64,000 bases of DNA from Asterias amurensis. Lineage: Eukaryota > Echinodermata > Asteroidea > Forcipulatida > Asteriidae. The translations under genes were made by a program, and so were the position numbers. Each line of letters opens with the position of its first letter. Position 1 is the first letter of the stretch. The stretch lies in NCBI RefSeq assembly GCF_032118995.1, contig NC_092657.1, positions 7,069,391 through 7,133,390 of the forward strand. Reading direction: 5' to 3'. The notes under the pieces were generated by a model that was not told the origin of the DNA, did not search any database, and saw nothing but the letters and a program-made list of their open reading frames with translations. Positions 44,835 to 57,053 of the stretch are shown one piece after another.

Positions 44835-45650
44835 TAAACTTTTCAACGGGGAGATTTCCCCAGAATGCCGTTACCTGTTATGGGTAACTCACCACACTAG
44901 GGCTAGCTTAAATTCGGCTTCTTATTTTCATCTCGGAAAACTTGAGTGAGCGGTAATTGTTAAAGCTATTCCACATGAATCCACCCAGACGGCTGTATTC
45001 GGCATGGTGGAAATAAAGCCCGTTCAGATTGGACGAAAGACAGAACCTGAACCACCAGCCCCCTGGATACTCGTGTGCGCAGTTGCCTAAGGCATTGACG
45101 TCGGTGTCTTTGTCTTTGGTCGTGAAACCCATTCTCTGGTGGGATTTTAACCCGTCAGCTGAAATATAAAAACACGAGGTCATAGTCATAAAACTACAGG
45201 TATGTGATATAGGATACAGAGGGGTAAGTATGAATCGGGCTCTTATGTTGCCTAGGTTATAACCACAATGCACAAACTGAGAGGATTCTTTTGTGAGAGA
45301 TGTGAGATAATTCTCACAATCCGACACAGCTTCAGTTGCAGGGCTTATTTGACAGAAGAGTATGCCGCCACATGAGTACACCAATCACTCTTACCATGTA
45401 CGTACATGATGAGTCCAACATTAATAGTGTACGTACATAATAACTTCATGTACGTACACGATAGTTTCCAAAACTGATCGTGTACCCTCCGTGATAAGTC
45501 TAAACAAATATCGTGGATAATAAATACATGATAACTTACTGTGTAAAGTTTACATAAATGATAGATCCAAACGTATCATGTACTTATGCGATAAGTCCCA
45601 AACGAACATGATGCACGATATGTTATTGTGTACGTACACGATAAGTTAAT
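44835..45650 (-). pseudogene. Inverted partial copy of the fibrinogen gene (last exon and intron)
   Basis: The minus strand repeats the end of the gene at 3680-7864. The last exon (44908-45159) runs from an acceptor TATATTTCAG through [46 protein letters not shown] and EMKIRSRI to a stop. The upstream intron with GTACACGATAAGTT motifs (to about 45650) and about 70 bp of 3' flank are also copied. No fibrinogen exons lie further upstream, and the copy ends about 80 bp short of the large transposon. The exon itself is open and only moderately diverged. It is a genomic (not processed) fragment; it could serve as an exon only if spliced from elsewhere. Confidence 0.8.
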
Positions 45651-45731
45651 AGGGTTTAATGCGTAACGCAGTAAACCGATTTAACACCAGGAAATATGCA
45701 TAATTATAGTCAGGTTGCACAGTCGGGGCTA

Positions 45732-45800
45732 TAGACAATGGGCCGTGAGGCTAATATCTCTTTAGTTTTCCAATTCAATGACCACCATCTGGGGTGGGGG
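45732..45800. repeat. Left terminal inverted repeat of the large transposon
   Basis: TAGACAATGGGCC followed by imperfect similarity to the right end through about 45790 (CAATGACC ... GGGGTGG). The left flank is GTCGGGGCTA. Confidence 0.7.
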
Positions 45801-47331
45801 TGAAAAGTGGATAATATGGGACCCAATACCCTTCTCAGCAACATATTTTTTTTCACAGTCGCAAATATTGCACATGAGCGAGAATGGCTGGCTCAAAGTT
45901 TAAGTTAACATCAAGTGTATGTTATAAATTCATTACAAAAAAACCTTAGTTACTAAGAAAAATTCAAATGAAATTTCATCATGAGAGCAATGTTTATTGA
46001 TTTTGATGAAGGAAAACATACAAAAATAGTTGATTCTTTACATTAAATCAATAAAATAGTGGTTTTTAAAGTTTAAAAAATGTTGTATTTTACAACGTGT
46101 AGTTCATGTTTTTTTAGAACAAACCAAGAATGTATGCCTTAAACAAAAGTGAAAAACTCGCTCTAAAGGCATACAAATGTAGAATCTTTGTAAGGGGTGC
46201 TATATTATGCAACTACAGACTGCTTAGACTGCTATGGTTAAATCTCCAACTCCAGCGGTCAGCTTTGGAAGCGTAGCCTGATGAGAAATATAATGCTCTG
46301 GGGTCGCCATTGGATGCAAAGTTTCAACCACAACACTTCAAGCACTCAAAATTTTTTTTAACACCCCATACAGTTGTCCTATTGCACAACGCGCATACAC
46401 GGGCATCTCCTGTCGGCCAATAGGGGTCGAAATGTGCGCAAGAGGATGGTACACGTGTTTACACACAAATGCGCATGTAAACATGTATGCCATCCCTAAC
46501 CTTAGTGCATGTTTGACCCCTAACCTGGCCTAAATTTCATTACAAACGCTTTAAATCTCACAGTATGCTACCCTTGTCCAAGGCTTTTACGTAAGCACCC
46601 TGCCGCTTTGAATTCATTCATGCATTGCAGTAAAAACTTGATACAGTATACATGTACCCTGGGGATTGAAGCAAGTTTTTTAAAAAAAAATTTGCTGTAT
46701 ATCATGAGGTTGAAAAACCACTATTCGATCCCCCAGTCTGTATAACGGGCAGTACTGCGGTACTGCGCCAGAATTGAGCAGTTCGTCGTCCAACATGTGA
46801 TTCATGCTACTAGTGAATTCAAAGCGGGATGCTTGAGTAAAGAGCCTTGGACAATTTTCAAGATGCTGAATGTTACACCATTTTCTGATTAATCTTTTTC
46901 AATTGGTAGATGATTTGTTGTTAGAGGATATCAGCAGATGAATAAACAACTTTTTGTACCCGAATAACTTTAGTACTTCCTGAGGTTATTTAAATCAAAC
47001 TACATAAAAAGAGTCCATCCACTCTATTTAAACTTTTCTCTTCAGGATACAATGATGCAAACCTTAATGGGCCATTGGCACAACCTACATAGTATATTAA
47101 GTATATTTTGTTTCATTGACGCAGCACTGTGGCTTATTGATGCAAGTCTTTGTACTCACATTCTTATAAAAGCAGCTTTTCAAGTCCATCTGTGCGATTC
47201 TGTAATACTAGGAATTAGAAAAATAATCCCTGACACAAGTGCCTCAAATCAACAAAATATACTTGGCTATCAAGCATATGGCCCCAGTCTCTCTACTGTA
47301 ATCATAGACAGTCAACAGTCAAATAGTTGCT
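45801..47331. other. 3' region of the large transposon
   Basis: About 1.5 kb downstream of the minus-strand stop. AT-rich, with no recognised gene. The plus-strand frame of 159 codons at 47052-47531 lies mostly antisense to exon 3 and is rejected. Confidence 0.5.
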
Positions 47332-50300
47332 CTAATCTTCTTCAGGATCAGATAACTCATCATCTTCATCTTCATCATCGAGGTGAGCATGTCCAGTTAT
47401 ATTGTTACAGTTCTCTCTGGCACACTTACAGAGATCAGTACATGGAACATTGTTCTGCAAACAAGTACAGGTGTTGGTATCACTGCATTTGTTCTTCGTG
47501 CAACTTCCAGAACAGTTGGCAAACTCCATGACACTATCTGGTGCTGGTGGAAGGGTCATCCAATTGATGAGAAGGTTACCATTTTCCATCTTCCATCCAT
47601 GGTTAGAAGGTAGTGGGATCTCTGGAGTGGGTTGAAGGCTTCTCTTCCATATACCTGCCAAATCAAAACAATGAGTCATAATTACTAAATAGGTATTTTT
47701 TGGTAAACAGTAATTCCACGAATTACATGTCTGCAAATTATTAAATTTGAGAAAAAGGGCAACATGCTAGCCACAGACGATTGCACATCTAGAGTCATTT
47801 CCTTTTTTGCCAAAACGTTCAATGTGCTATAAAAAAAATTAGTTTCACACTGTTTTATGAGAGTTGATTGTGGATTTTAGGGTGATAAATTGCTTTGCCT
47901 CATTGATGAATTCAATTCAGAATTTGAAAACAACGCATGTTGTGGATACAGGGTACACTTTCATTTTATTACATGGAATATGTAATAATGAGAGAACCTC
48001 TATGCTTTAAACCATGTAAACCAATAATTTAATTTCATCTTATATAGTAAAATGATAATTTTAAAGCAGAGAGGTTCTATCATTATGTAGAAACTCCATG
48101 GAATTGAAGTCATAAAACCACTATCCATTGCAAAGTAATAACTGAGCGAACACTTCAAAAGCGGCACACAGTTGATTGTGTCCAAAATTAATCAATATCT
48201 TCATGCAGCACACACAATACACAGTTACAAAGTGTTTGTTCAATAGTAATCTGATAAATACAAGAACTTCAACATACCTGCTTGATAGTTTGCTCTTTTG
48301 ATGTGTTGTTCAAGTGAGTCATGGTTGGGAGGCATGGCTATCTCTGACTTCCTTGATAGACGGAACATGTTATACCGGGCTTCGTTCACTTCAGTGGCAT
48401 TCTTTTGTCCATAGAGCTTGCACACAAAAGTCTCCAGTGATGCTACCATGTTATGATCTTCTTCGAACCGCTCGCCAAGGTCTTTGAATGCATCACACAG
48501 CTGGCTATCTTTGAGCAGCATTGTTAATGCCTTCTTCTTCCCTTTCCCTTTAAAAGCACTGATGCTATCGCACCCGGTGAAGCAATGCAGCCCAATCAAG
48601 GCATTACAAACTTCGGCTCCTACAACCTCTTGGATGGCTTTTAGGTTTATTGTCCTAAGGTCAGTACCTCTCCCAGTATGAAGATACAGGTTGGCATTAA
48701 TTCGTGGCAGTAGAGTGAGACCAATTATGAAGACATCCGTGTCGGGACTGATAATGACGACTTCAGTGTTGGTAAGTGCTGCATGAGCTGCATGCAGAAA
48801 AAGCCGGGTGTCCGCTTCTTCCTGTGTTGAGTGCAGAGATGGAACTTCAGCCACTTCGACTATCTGGTCTGCGGCAGTCCCTGGTGTGAAAGAGTGACAC
48901 TTTTCACCGTGTGCCAAGAACACTTGGACACCTTTCAGCTCTGATGAATTAACATTGCTCCATGTCTCGAACAAATACTCTATCAGAGATTCTTTGCTCT
49001 CCCCATTTGAAAGGAACTTCTTCCACTGGTGAAGAGGGAGTTGTTGGCCATAAACCCGCGTCACTCGATCTACTCCGTCTGCAGCTGCAGCTCGTTTCGC
49101 CCTCTCTGCATTTTTAATTGACATCTTGGGGTAGGTGTCAATCACAAAATGTATTGTACCAGAATTGACTGCCTTTGCTCGATTGACTATCCGCTTCAAG
49201 ATGATGAGGGCAAGATTGCGGAATGTTGGTTGACCTGGAAGCTTAGTCACATTGACCTGTTGAATCAGTGCCATCCCATCCACAATATAAACACTACCAG
49301 CAGGAATATCAACAACTGGCTTCTGTTCCGGCTGACTTTCAAGGGCATGAAGAAGATTGGCCTTGTTGGTCTTAACAAGACATCCCTGTGCAGTGGCCAA
49401 TGAAAGAGGTAGAGGTCCGAGAGAAAATGACATCAGTTCCTGTAGGTTTATATTGCGATAACGACCAATGACGACAAGCCTTGCTAGGAGATTTCGATCA
49501 GCCTGTAGAATTACCTCCTTTCCACGTATTTTCCGCTTCAAGCTTTTGACCATGCTGGTGAATGTCTTCAACTTCATCTTTTTGATAGGACAAAATAGGT
49601 CGACTTCATCAGTTTGTAGTCGAGTCTTGCAGAGTTGGATGACCTCTGCATCTCCCCTATCATAGGCAGTAGACAGGTCATGCTGCACATCAATATTTGC
49701 TACCAAACCTGATGTTATCTGAATTAATTCAGCTCCCTCATACACGAATGGATTTGCCATGTTATTTGTCGTATCAACTATTTTCTGGACATCTTGTTTA
49801 TCACGCTTCTTATGACTTGAAAGGAGGTCATTATGTGTAGAAGAATGCTCCCCTCTATTGGCCATGGCCTCACACTCTCGTGTTATAGCTCCTCTCGCAT
49901 GATGTGCCCATATCCATCTGTTGACAGTGCCTTTGCTGGTTGTAATTCCAACCATTCCTCCTTTAGTTTTTGAGTCTCGATTGGCGGTTTGTTCAATGGT
50001 CTGGTCACAGGCCGTCTGAGCAAATGTATGCTGGCTTCTCTGTGATGTAAAATCTCCTGCCATAAAACTTGTATAAATGGCTGGATGGGATGTCGCTACA
50101 TTGGCCATTTCGAGCCAATACACAGGAAGATATCGGGCGTAGTTGATGTGGTCATAAGCAAATATCCATGGCAGCATTGCTCGTGTGCTTGCAAGGTGTA
50201 GATTCCAGTCGGCCTCTCTGATGGATCTGAGGAAGAGTAGAAGGATTTGAACCATGTCGATGTATGTGGACCAATATCTAAAGGTCTCCTTTGTGTTACC

Positions 50301-53300
50301 AGCTTCTATAAATTGCTGATAGGAGGATGTCAGCTGATGAAACTCATCACTGTCCATATGTTTATTATAGTCCGATGTCGGGAAGTCTGCAGCCATGATT
50401 TTCATGAAATCCTTTGTTTTCTTTGCCTTTTCATCTGTTATAGACTCCAGATACGCATCTAGGCGCATATGTTCCATAGCTTCCATCATAAGCTTGTGGG
50501 CACGAACTGATCGATTGTAGTGTTTACCACTGATTACACCATTCACTGATCCAGTAGCAACAACCTCAGATTCTATGAGAATGTCTTCAAGACCCCCATC
50601 CCGGAACCGCTTGCCTATGCATCCAATAAACGACATAGAAGTATGGAAAGCACCAAGGCGAATCACTAGTCTCTTCATGAAGACAGCATTTCTCCATCTA
50701 ATCAGCTGGGCTTTAGAGTAGATGGCCTGATCCATAACAATGACAAGTGTTTCTAAAGCCAGCTTGTCTGCAATTTCAACACTTCTTTGTAATATTGTCA
50801 GGACTGTGCTCATCTCAGTAGGGCTTGCGTCAATGACTGGCAGATAACCGATCACTGATTTGGGTGGTACTTCTACACTTGAAATTAGTTGGTTGTACCC
50901 AGTCCATGAAGGTATCACGGGTGTCTCTGTGGTCCATCGTGTGAGGTGATAGGCGAGGTCTCTCTTCTTGGGGCTTCTTAGTAATGGTGCATACACCGAC
51001 AGCTCCAAAGATATCTCAGTTTCCGCAAATGATGGCGGCCCTGACTTCTTTACCCCTAAGTATGTAGCAAGGTTTGGTGGTGGTGGTTGCATGGATCTTT
51101 CTCGGGTACGCTTTAATCTAGCCTGAGGCACATTCGACGGAGAATCTTTGTCGGATGAAGATGGTCTTTGAATTACAATACCATTTGTATTGTGTGTTGT
51201 ACCATGGCCAGTTGTCGTCTCTTCTCCGAAGTCATTATTGTCCCAGACCAGAGTTGTGTGCCTGCCTGGCAGTATTGTTGATGGTAGAGCACCTTCCCCG
51301 TGGCTTAGTTCCTGCTTGGCAATAGCTGTGTCAAGATTTAAGATGACAGAGTGAGAGACACAGTGACCAAACCCATTCAGCAAACCAATAACCTGTGCTG
51401 AACCTGTCAAATGACGGACTGCCATAGCCAATGACATGTGTTTCGGCGTTTGTTTTTTTCCTTTTCCCTGCAGATAAACAATATCCTGAGCTATTGACAG
51501 GATTTTTTTGTGAACTCCATCTGCTACCTTCACAAATACATCAGTCTCAGGATTATCAGAAGCCCCAACAATCCAAGCGATGAAGTTGAATAGGCAGGGG
51601 GGTGTCATTTGTTCAGCAGTTTTAGTAGTTAGGTGCTCTGATGTTGGGGGCCATGGCATTTTATTCTGCACAGCTGCTATGGCATTTCTCATCATTAATG
51701 CCGGCAAGAAGCCATCTTTCATGTGCGAATTTTCTTGATGGTCTGGCGGCGGTGGTGTTGATGGTGTTGATGGTTCTTCATTGTCAGTAGCACTGTTGTC
51801 CACACTGGTGGTATCATCATGTATAGCCTCTTTGCTGACTTTTTGTTCAACTAGCAATGTTTCCGTGGCGATGTCATTGACGAAGACAATATCTCCTTGA
51901 CTTCGCATCCGAGGAGAATGGAAACACAGCTGCGGAAATGTTTTCTGTAGGCGGGTTTTGAGATTGCCTGTCTTATAACTGGAAGCGTCTATTCCATGGC
52001 AGATTCTAATTTGTTCGACAAACATTCTGGTCAGTCTTGTCAGTCTGTAGATCTCTTTCTGGTCGATGATGACTGACTTGACCATAGTGCAGAAAGCAAG
52101 ATAAGCCTCAGCATACCGATGGTCTCCTCTCTCCAGCTCGGTTGGTGTCTGTTTGGATAAGTACCTTGTGTACTCTTTGTAACAGCGTGGATGGTACCTT
52201 ACTTCGATGGCCACACAATCCTTGCTCTCAATTTGAAGGAGAAGAGCAGTGTTGTTGCTGTCCTTTGCTGCTTGTTGTAGATTCTTGGCCTCGATGGTTG
52301 AGCATGTGGCGAGCCTTTCTCTTTTCCTCTTGCGTGAATGAGCCTCTACAAAATATCGCTCCCTCTGACAGATCACACATATTTCAGGTAAAACATGCTC
52401 AGTCCTTGCTTTCCCTTTCAATTCCATACTTGAACGCAGAACACGTTTCTTCTTGGGTCTTTCTTCTGTACACACAAAAAAAGAAAGTAACACAACAAAT
52501 AAATTGCAGGGAAAGATATCAAATTTACCATAAGTACGCAAAGCATTTCAAAACAGGCTATTTTGATTATAATCCAGGCAAAAGAATAAAAAACTTGGTC
52601 TAAAACCAAATTTTTACCAGATCTGGTATGTATATGTATGGTAAAATAAAATTATTTTAGCATCTACAACTTACTTACCAGTTCTGGTACATGTATGTAA
52701 ATGTTAAAATAAAATTGTTTTAACATGTACACCGTATAACCAGTTGTGGTAACCAATGGTAAAATAGAATTATTTGAGCATGTACAACGACACCAGTTGT
52801 GGTACGTAAATGGTAAAATAACATATTATTTTAGCATATGTACAACAACACCAAATGTGGTACGTACATATATGGCATGTACAACGACACCAGTTGTGGT
52901 ACGTTAAACGGTAAAATAAAAAGTTATTTTAGCATGTACTTGTAGACTGCATATTAACCAGTTCTGGTATGTACATGGTAAACAAAAATTATTCAGCATG
53001 TATAGCAACACCAGTTCTGGTATGTTAATGGTAAAATAAAATTATTTCAGCATGCACAGTGAAAGTGTTTATCAGTTTTGGTACGTACATGTAAATGGTA
53101 AAATTAAATTATTTTATTAGCATGTACAACGATACCAGCGTACATGGTAAAATAAAATTATTTTGTTAGCATGTACAACGATACCAGTTGTGGTACGTAC
53201 ATGGTCAAATAAAATTATTTTATTAGCATGTACAACAACACCAGCATACATGGTAAAATTTAATTATTTTAATAGCATGTACAACGATACCAGTTGTGGT

Positions 53301-54384
53301 ACGTACATGGTCACATTATTTTATTAGCATGTACATACCACGATACCAGCGTAAATGTTAAAATTAACTTATTTTATTAGCATGTACATGTACAACGATA
53401 CCAGTTGTGCGTACATGGTAAAATTTAATTATTTCGGCATGTACAAAGTGATACAGTTTTGGCAAGACATGCCAGGGTACTACATACATGCTAAAATAAA
53501 ATAATTTCTGGCATGAACACTGTATGTACCAGTTCCTAGTTCCACTTGTGGATTAATTTAGCATATTAATCTGTTCTGATATAAAAATTAAATATTTTAG
53601 CAGTTGCGGTTTGTACATTTCTAGTAAATTGTAGTAGAACTTCTACCTAGTAGAAGTAGGCGTAGGCCCTCTATGCTAAAAATACAATAAACTTTAAAAG
53701 GGAAGCTTTCACAGTTTCAGTTTTACTAGAACAACCATATTAACAAACCGTGTTAAAAACAACTGTAAGTTTAATGGAAATCTTATGATGGTGTTGACAT
53801 TGTGTATTTTGTCCTACAACATGTACAACAAGTACCCAAACCCTTTGTAGGCTATTATAATTAAGTTTTTGCTTGCTGCTTGATCTGTCCTGACTCTAAT
53901 TGTAGTATTATTGTGTTGCCAGATCGGAAAGACTAAAATTCCATTAGTTAGACCTATCAGAGATATACCTGTCATGCTTGTAAAAAAATACATTTGACAT
54001 ACCTGTACAAGCAGAGCTGCTGGCAACCATTTCTCTGCTCTTCGTCATCCGTTGAGTTACTCGTAAAATGTGTTGCTTGTCGGTAAATCTCGAATAACAA
54101 ATGCGGTGGAATCCTGCATCGCTCGGAATTGCCATCGCCGATGCAATGTTGTCGCCATGTCTGTTGAACTCGGCAGCATGTTTGTTGACGAAATCTTTTG
54201 CTATTTCGGCCTGATCGCCCTCTAAATGTTGCCATTGAAGAACAAACTCTACAAAACGAGCCCATGTCTTGCTATTACATTTCACTACCTTGGGTTTTTT
54301 GGCCGGGAAAGTACACATAAAACATCGTTTCTGAAAAAATTCTTCGTCGCTCGATAAAATTTCGTCCGCAGACGAGTCGGCCAT
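47332..54384 (-). CDS. Transposon-encoded 1630-residue protein with XPG/FEN-like nuclease
   Basis: Three exons: 54003-54384, 52465-48278 and 47654-47332, all GT-AG. Phases agree and give 1630 codons without a break. Residues 21-24 and 93-96 form C-x2-C ... H-x2-C (CFMC, HRIC); 157-160 and 219-222 repeat the pattern (CVIC, HPRC). A basic patch KKKR follows the first splice, at about 133. The central region includes VIDASPTEM (D673) and VIVMDQAIYSK (D706), possible transposase aspartates. Residues about 1187-1440 look like a FEN1/XPG nuclease: VDGMALIQ (D1190), QEEADTRLF (E1343 on), SPDTDVF (D1369, D1371) and GCDSISAFKGKGKKKA (D1427). RANYQAGIWKR spans the second splice; LPPAPDSV precedes nine cysteines at 1571-1606 (CXC/TSO1-like) and an acidic tail. 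Probably nuclear and catalytic for transposition. Related proteins are, from memory, common in cnidarian and echinoderm genomes as uncharacterised products. Confidence 0.85.
52610..53480. repeat. Minisatellite in intron 1 of the transposon gene
   Basis: About 16 imperfect units of 50-66 bp: ACCAGTTGTGGTACGTACAT, then GGTAAAATAAAATTATTTTA, then GCATGTACAACGA. Some units lack the GTTGTGGTACG part. Unit starts such as ACCAGTTCTGGT are perfect 12-bp palindromes. It occupies more than half of the 1.54-kb intron (52466-54002). Confidence 0.85.
53481..54002. other. Intron 1 sequence proximal to the donor
   Basis: AT-rich intronic DNA between the minisatellite and the first exon's donor (minus-strand ACAG followed by GTATGT). 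The short palindrome TAGAACTTCTACCTAGTAGA lies near 53636. No gene. Confidence 0.5.
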
Positions 54385-54699
54385 TTTGTGCTATCCCGTC
54401 CATCCTGATGCCGATAGTAGAGCGCTTCTCATTGGTCCGCACGGACAGTGGGATTTTCGTCGGAGTTACGGCTTTTCTGATTGGCTAACCATTTTAATGG
54501 AGGCTCGTGTATTTTACAAAAGAATTGTGAAAATATTGAGACGTTCTTTGTATCATTGTGAAGTCAAAAGCCGGTATCTATCTTGTGAAAAGCTATGGTA
54601 ATTAAGATTTATTTTTCTCATTACTATAATGGTTGTCCGACTTCCACCCCTTTCCTGGGTCATTAACTGAAAAGATAAACTCCCAGGGCCCATTGTCTA
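54385..54699. promoter_or_regulatory. 5' region and right terminal inverted repeat of the transposon
   Basis: 315 bp between the start codon (54384) and the element's right end must hold its promoter. No TATA box is evident in the expected place. The terminal part (54630-54699) is the right inverted repeat, ending CCCATTGTCTA. The next base, 54700, starts the duplicated copy B. Confidence 0.55.
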
Positions 54700-57053
54700 A
54701 TCTTGTTGTCAAGTAGCCTAACGCGGAGGTTTTGCATGGTGAATATATAACTTAGTCGGTCTATTTGGTTTCGTGGTATGCAGTCTATCATACACGGTGC
54801 CGTTGAAACACCTTTGCGTCGGTGATCCCCAAATTGAGGAAGTTGTGTCAGGACAGAATCTAACTATGGTGACCTTGAAGCGTTATGGCAATTATGTTTT
54901 CCTTCCCGCAGCTCTCACGAAACAGTCAGGCCGAGCTTAACGGCAGACTCGACGTTTTTCGTACAACCCACGGCCTTAAAGAGCATAGATTTCTGTTTAG
55001 AGCCTAAAATCTGTTTAAATGTCGGTTGCTAGACCATCATACGGTTGGGGATAACCATCTAGACGACAACTCTACCCGGATGGTGTAGTCATGTTTGACT
55101 GATATGACACACGTGTAGCCTCATACGGAGGGAAATGACCTTACACGGCAACCTCACAAGGACACGGAGGAACCTTTTAGAGCTCCATACTATGGATGAT
55201 TTTAGTTTTAATCGGCTTGGTCCTCAGGTAAAGCTTTTTATTTCTTCCTTATGGCTTGGGTCAAACACGAGAAAAGGGATATCACTGAAGTAGTATATTA
55301 TTTTTATAGGCCGATACTTGCAACGGGTACAGAAGTACATTAAACCTTTGGAGCAGTCAGAGGCCAACGTCACGAGGAAGGAGCTGTCCATACGTTATAG
55401 GCGAGACCAGCTCGTTGGTGGTAGGCGAGGTTATGAGCCAGCTCCCATCAGGTCAAAAGCAAAAAGAATAAAAAAAAGAAAAAGGAAAAAAAAAAAAAAA
55501 AAAAAAAGTGACGAGGTCTGATGGCAGTGATCACTCCTTGGCAAACTCCGCGGGGATGTGTCCTCCCTTGTTTATTGCCCCTAAGCTGGCACAGTTTGCT
55601 TTTTATCAACAAATGAGTTGGTGGATGGGGGTTTTGTTGTTTTGTAATTTTGCTTGCTTCATCCGACGATCTTCTATCACAGGAGGCAGTAGATTCTAAC
55701 TGCTTCTCGCAGCATCAGCGGGTCGAGATGACTGCGCATTGTGTGCCCACGTGGTCGATTTTGGGGGTTTCCGAGTTTGGGCAACTCAAAGATGCGAGAA
55801 TTCAGCAGACAGTCAGTGGCCATAGAGAAAGTATGAGAAGCATGCATGGGTCTTCTTCATCAGATGAAGATGTTACCGAGCATAGAGCTCAAACCTCAGC
55901 ACCAAAAGGCCTATACAAGTTGGCTATCTAGCTGTGTTGACGTTTGGCGTAGCAGTTTGACCGAATGGCGGGCGTTCCAACCTTTGGGCCATCATTTAGG
56001 TTTGGGTGAGAAATGGGGAGTTTTGGTAAGAACCGGATGCTTGAGGCGGTCTGGGGTTTGGTGAGAGTTGGGAGGTTTAGGGTTTCCTTTGCTTTGTCGG
56101 CGTGAGGAAGCACGCCACAGGGTTAGAAGCGAACAATCGTTTACACCCATATCTAAACCTAAATGTAGAGTCTTGAGCCCACGAGTGTGCAGTGGTGCAA
56201 ATAGTTTACTATTTGCGCCACTGTGAACCAAGAGGGCGCATGATTCAAATCATTCGCGTTTCTGGCAGGCTCAAGGTGGAGAGGGGATACGGGAGTCAGT
56301 GATACAGCAAGTGGTTTGTAGGTTAGCAAGGGGGAAATGTACCCACCCAGTCCCCCCCCCCCCTTCTTCCCGGATCAGTATAAGAACTGTCAACCATCCT
56401 ATTTGGTGTACCCCTCCCTAAAAGTCCGTCTGGCTTTAAGTGAGGGGCACAACTTTCACAAATGGTCCAACACTTTTGGATGGTCCGTGGTCCCCCTAGG
56501 CAAAAGTAAATAGCAAAATCAGTACAATGTTTCATTTCAAATTTAGACGTAACCAGAGAAATTTGTAATGGCCAAATATGCGTACAGTGAGGTTTGGCCA
56601 CTGGGCCGGTTTTACAGTACGTCTGAGTAGGGTACAACACTTTTTTTCTTGTTTTCTTTTTTTTTTGCATCCCACTTACCCATTCCACAGGGACAGTTGT
56701 AACAGAGGGAAAACTCCGGACTCGGGATTCTACACCCCCAATCGTTTACACCCATATCTAAACCTAAATGTCGAGTGTTGAGCCCGCGAGTGTGCAGTGG
56801 TGCAAATAGTTTACTATCTCAATGAGTCCCAACGTCTTCGGATACAAACTGAACTCGCTTTAAGTACTGCGAGTAATCTTAAGTTAGGAAGAGTTTGGTG
56901 AAAACGAAAACGATGACTGTTCCCCAATGCTTTCAACTACAAAAACTGCGTCCATTTAAAACATTTTGTTTAAAGATTCACGTGCCATATGCAACCACTC
57001 CTTTGTAACTTGCTTAAATATCTACACATTACACCGCCACCAAATTGACAATA

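Larger units (their letters stand above)
45732..54699 (-). mobile_element. Academ-like DNA transposon of about 9 kb, apparently intact
   Basis: The left end TAGACAATGGGCCGTGAGGC and right end (inverse TAGACAATGGGCCCTGGGAG) share 13 perfect bp. Similarity continues imperfectly for about 50 bp (TATCTTTT, AGTT, AATGACC and GGGGTGG in the same order). A single minus-strand gene (47332-54384) lies inside, leaving 315 bp before the start codon and 1.6 kb after the stop. Its product has a FEN1/XPG-like nuclease, two cysteine-histidine modules and a nine-cysteine cluster. From memory, Academ elements with an XPG nuclease combine such parts. No 3-4 bp target duplication is seen (only TA could match), and the right flank is the edge of the duplicated copy B. 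No second copy is in the window. Confidence 0.75.

Noticed and set aside
47052-47531. 159-codon plus-strand frame
   Set aside because: It is partly antisense to exon 3 of the transposon gene, whose frame, splice phase and motifs are coherent.
48240-52541. Reading the 1433-codon frame alone as the whole protein
   Set aside because: Its first 25 residues lie in intron 1 and its last 11 in intron 2. The splice sites at 52465 and 48278 join it to exons at both sides with matching phase.
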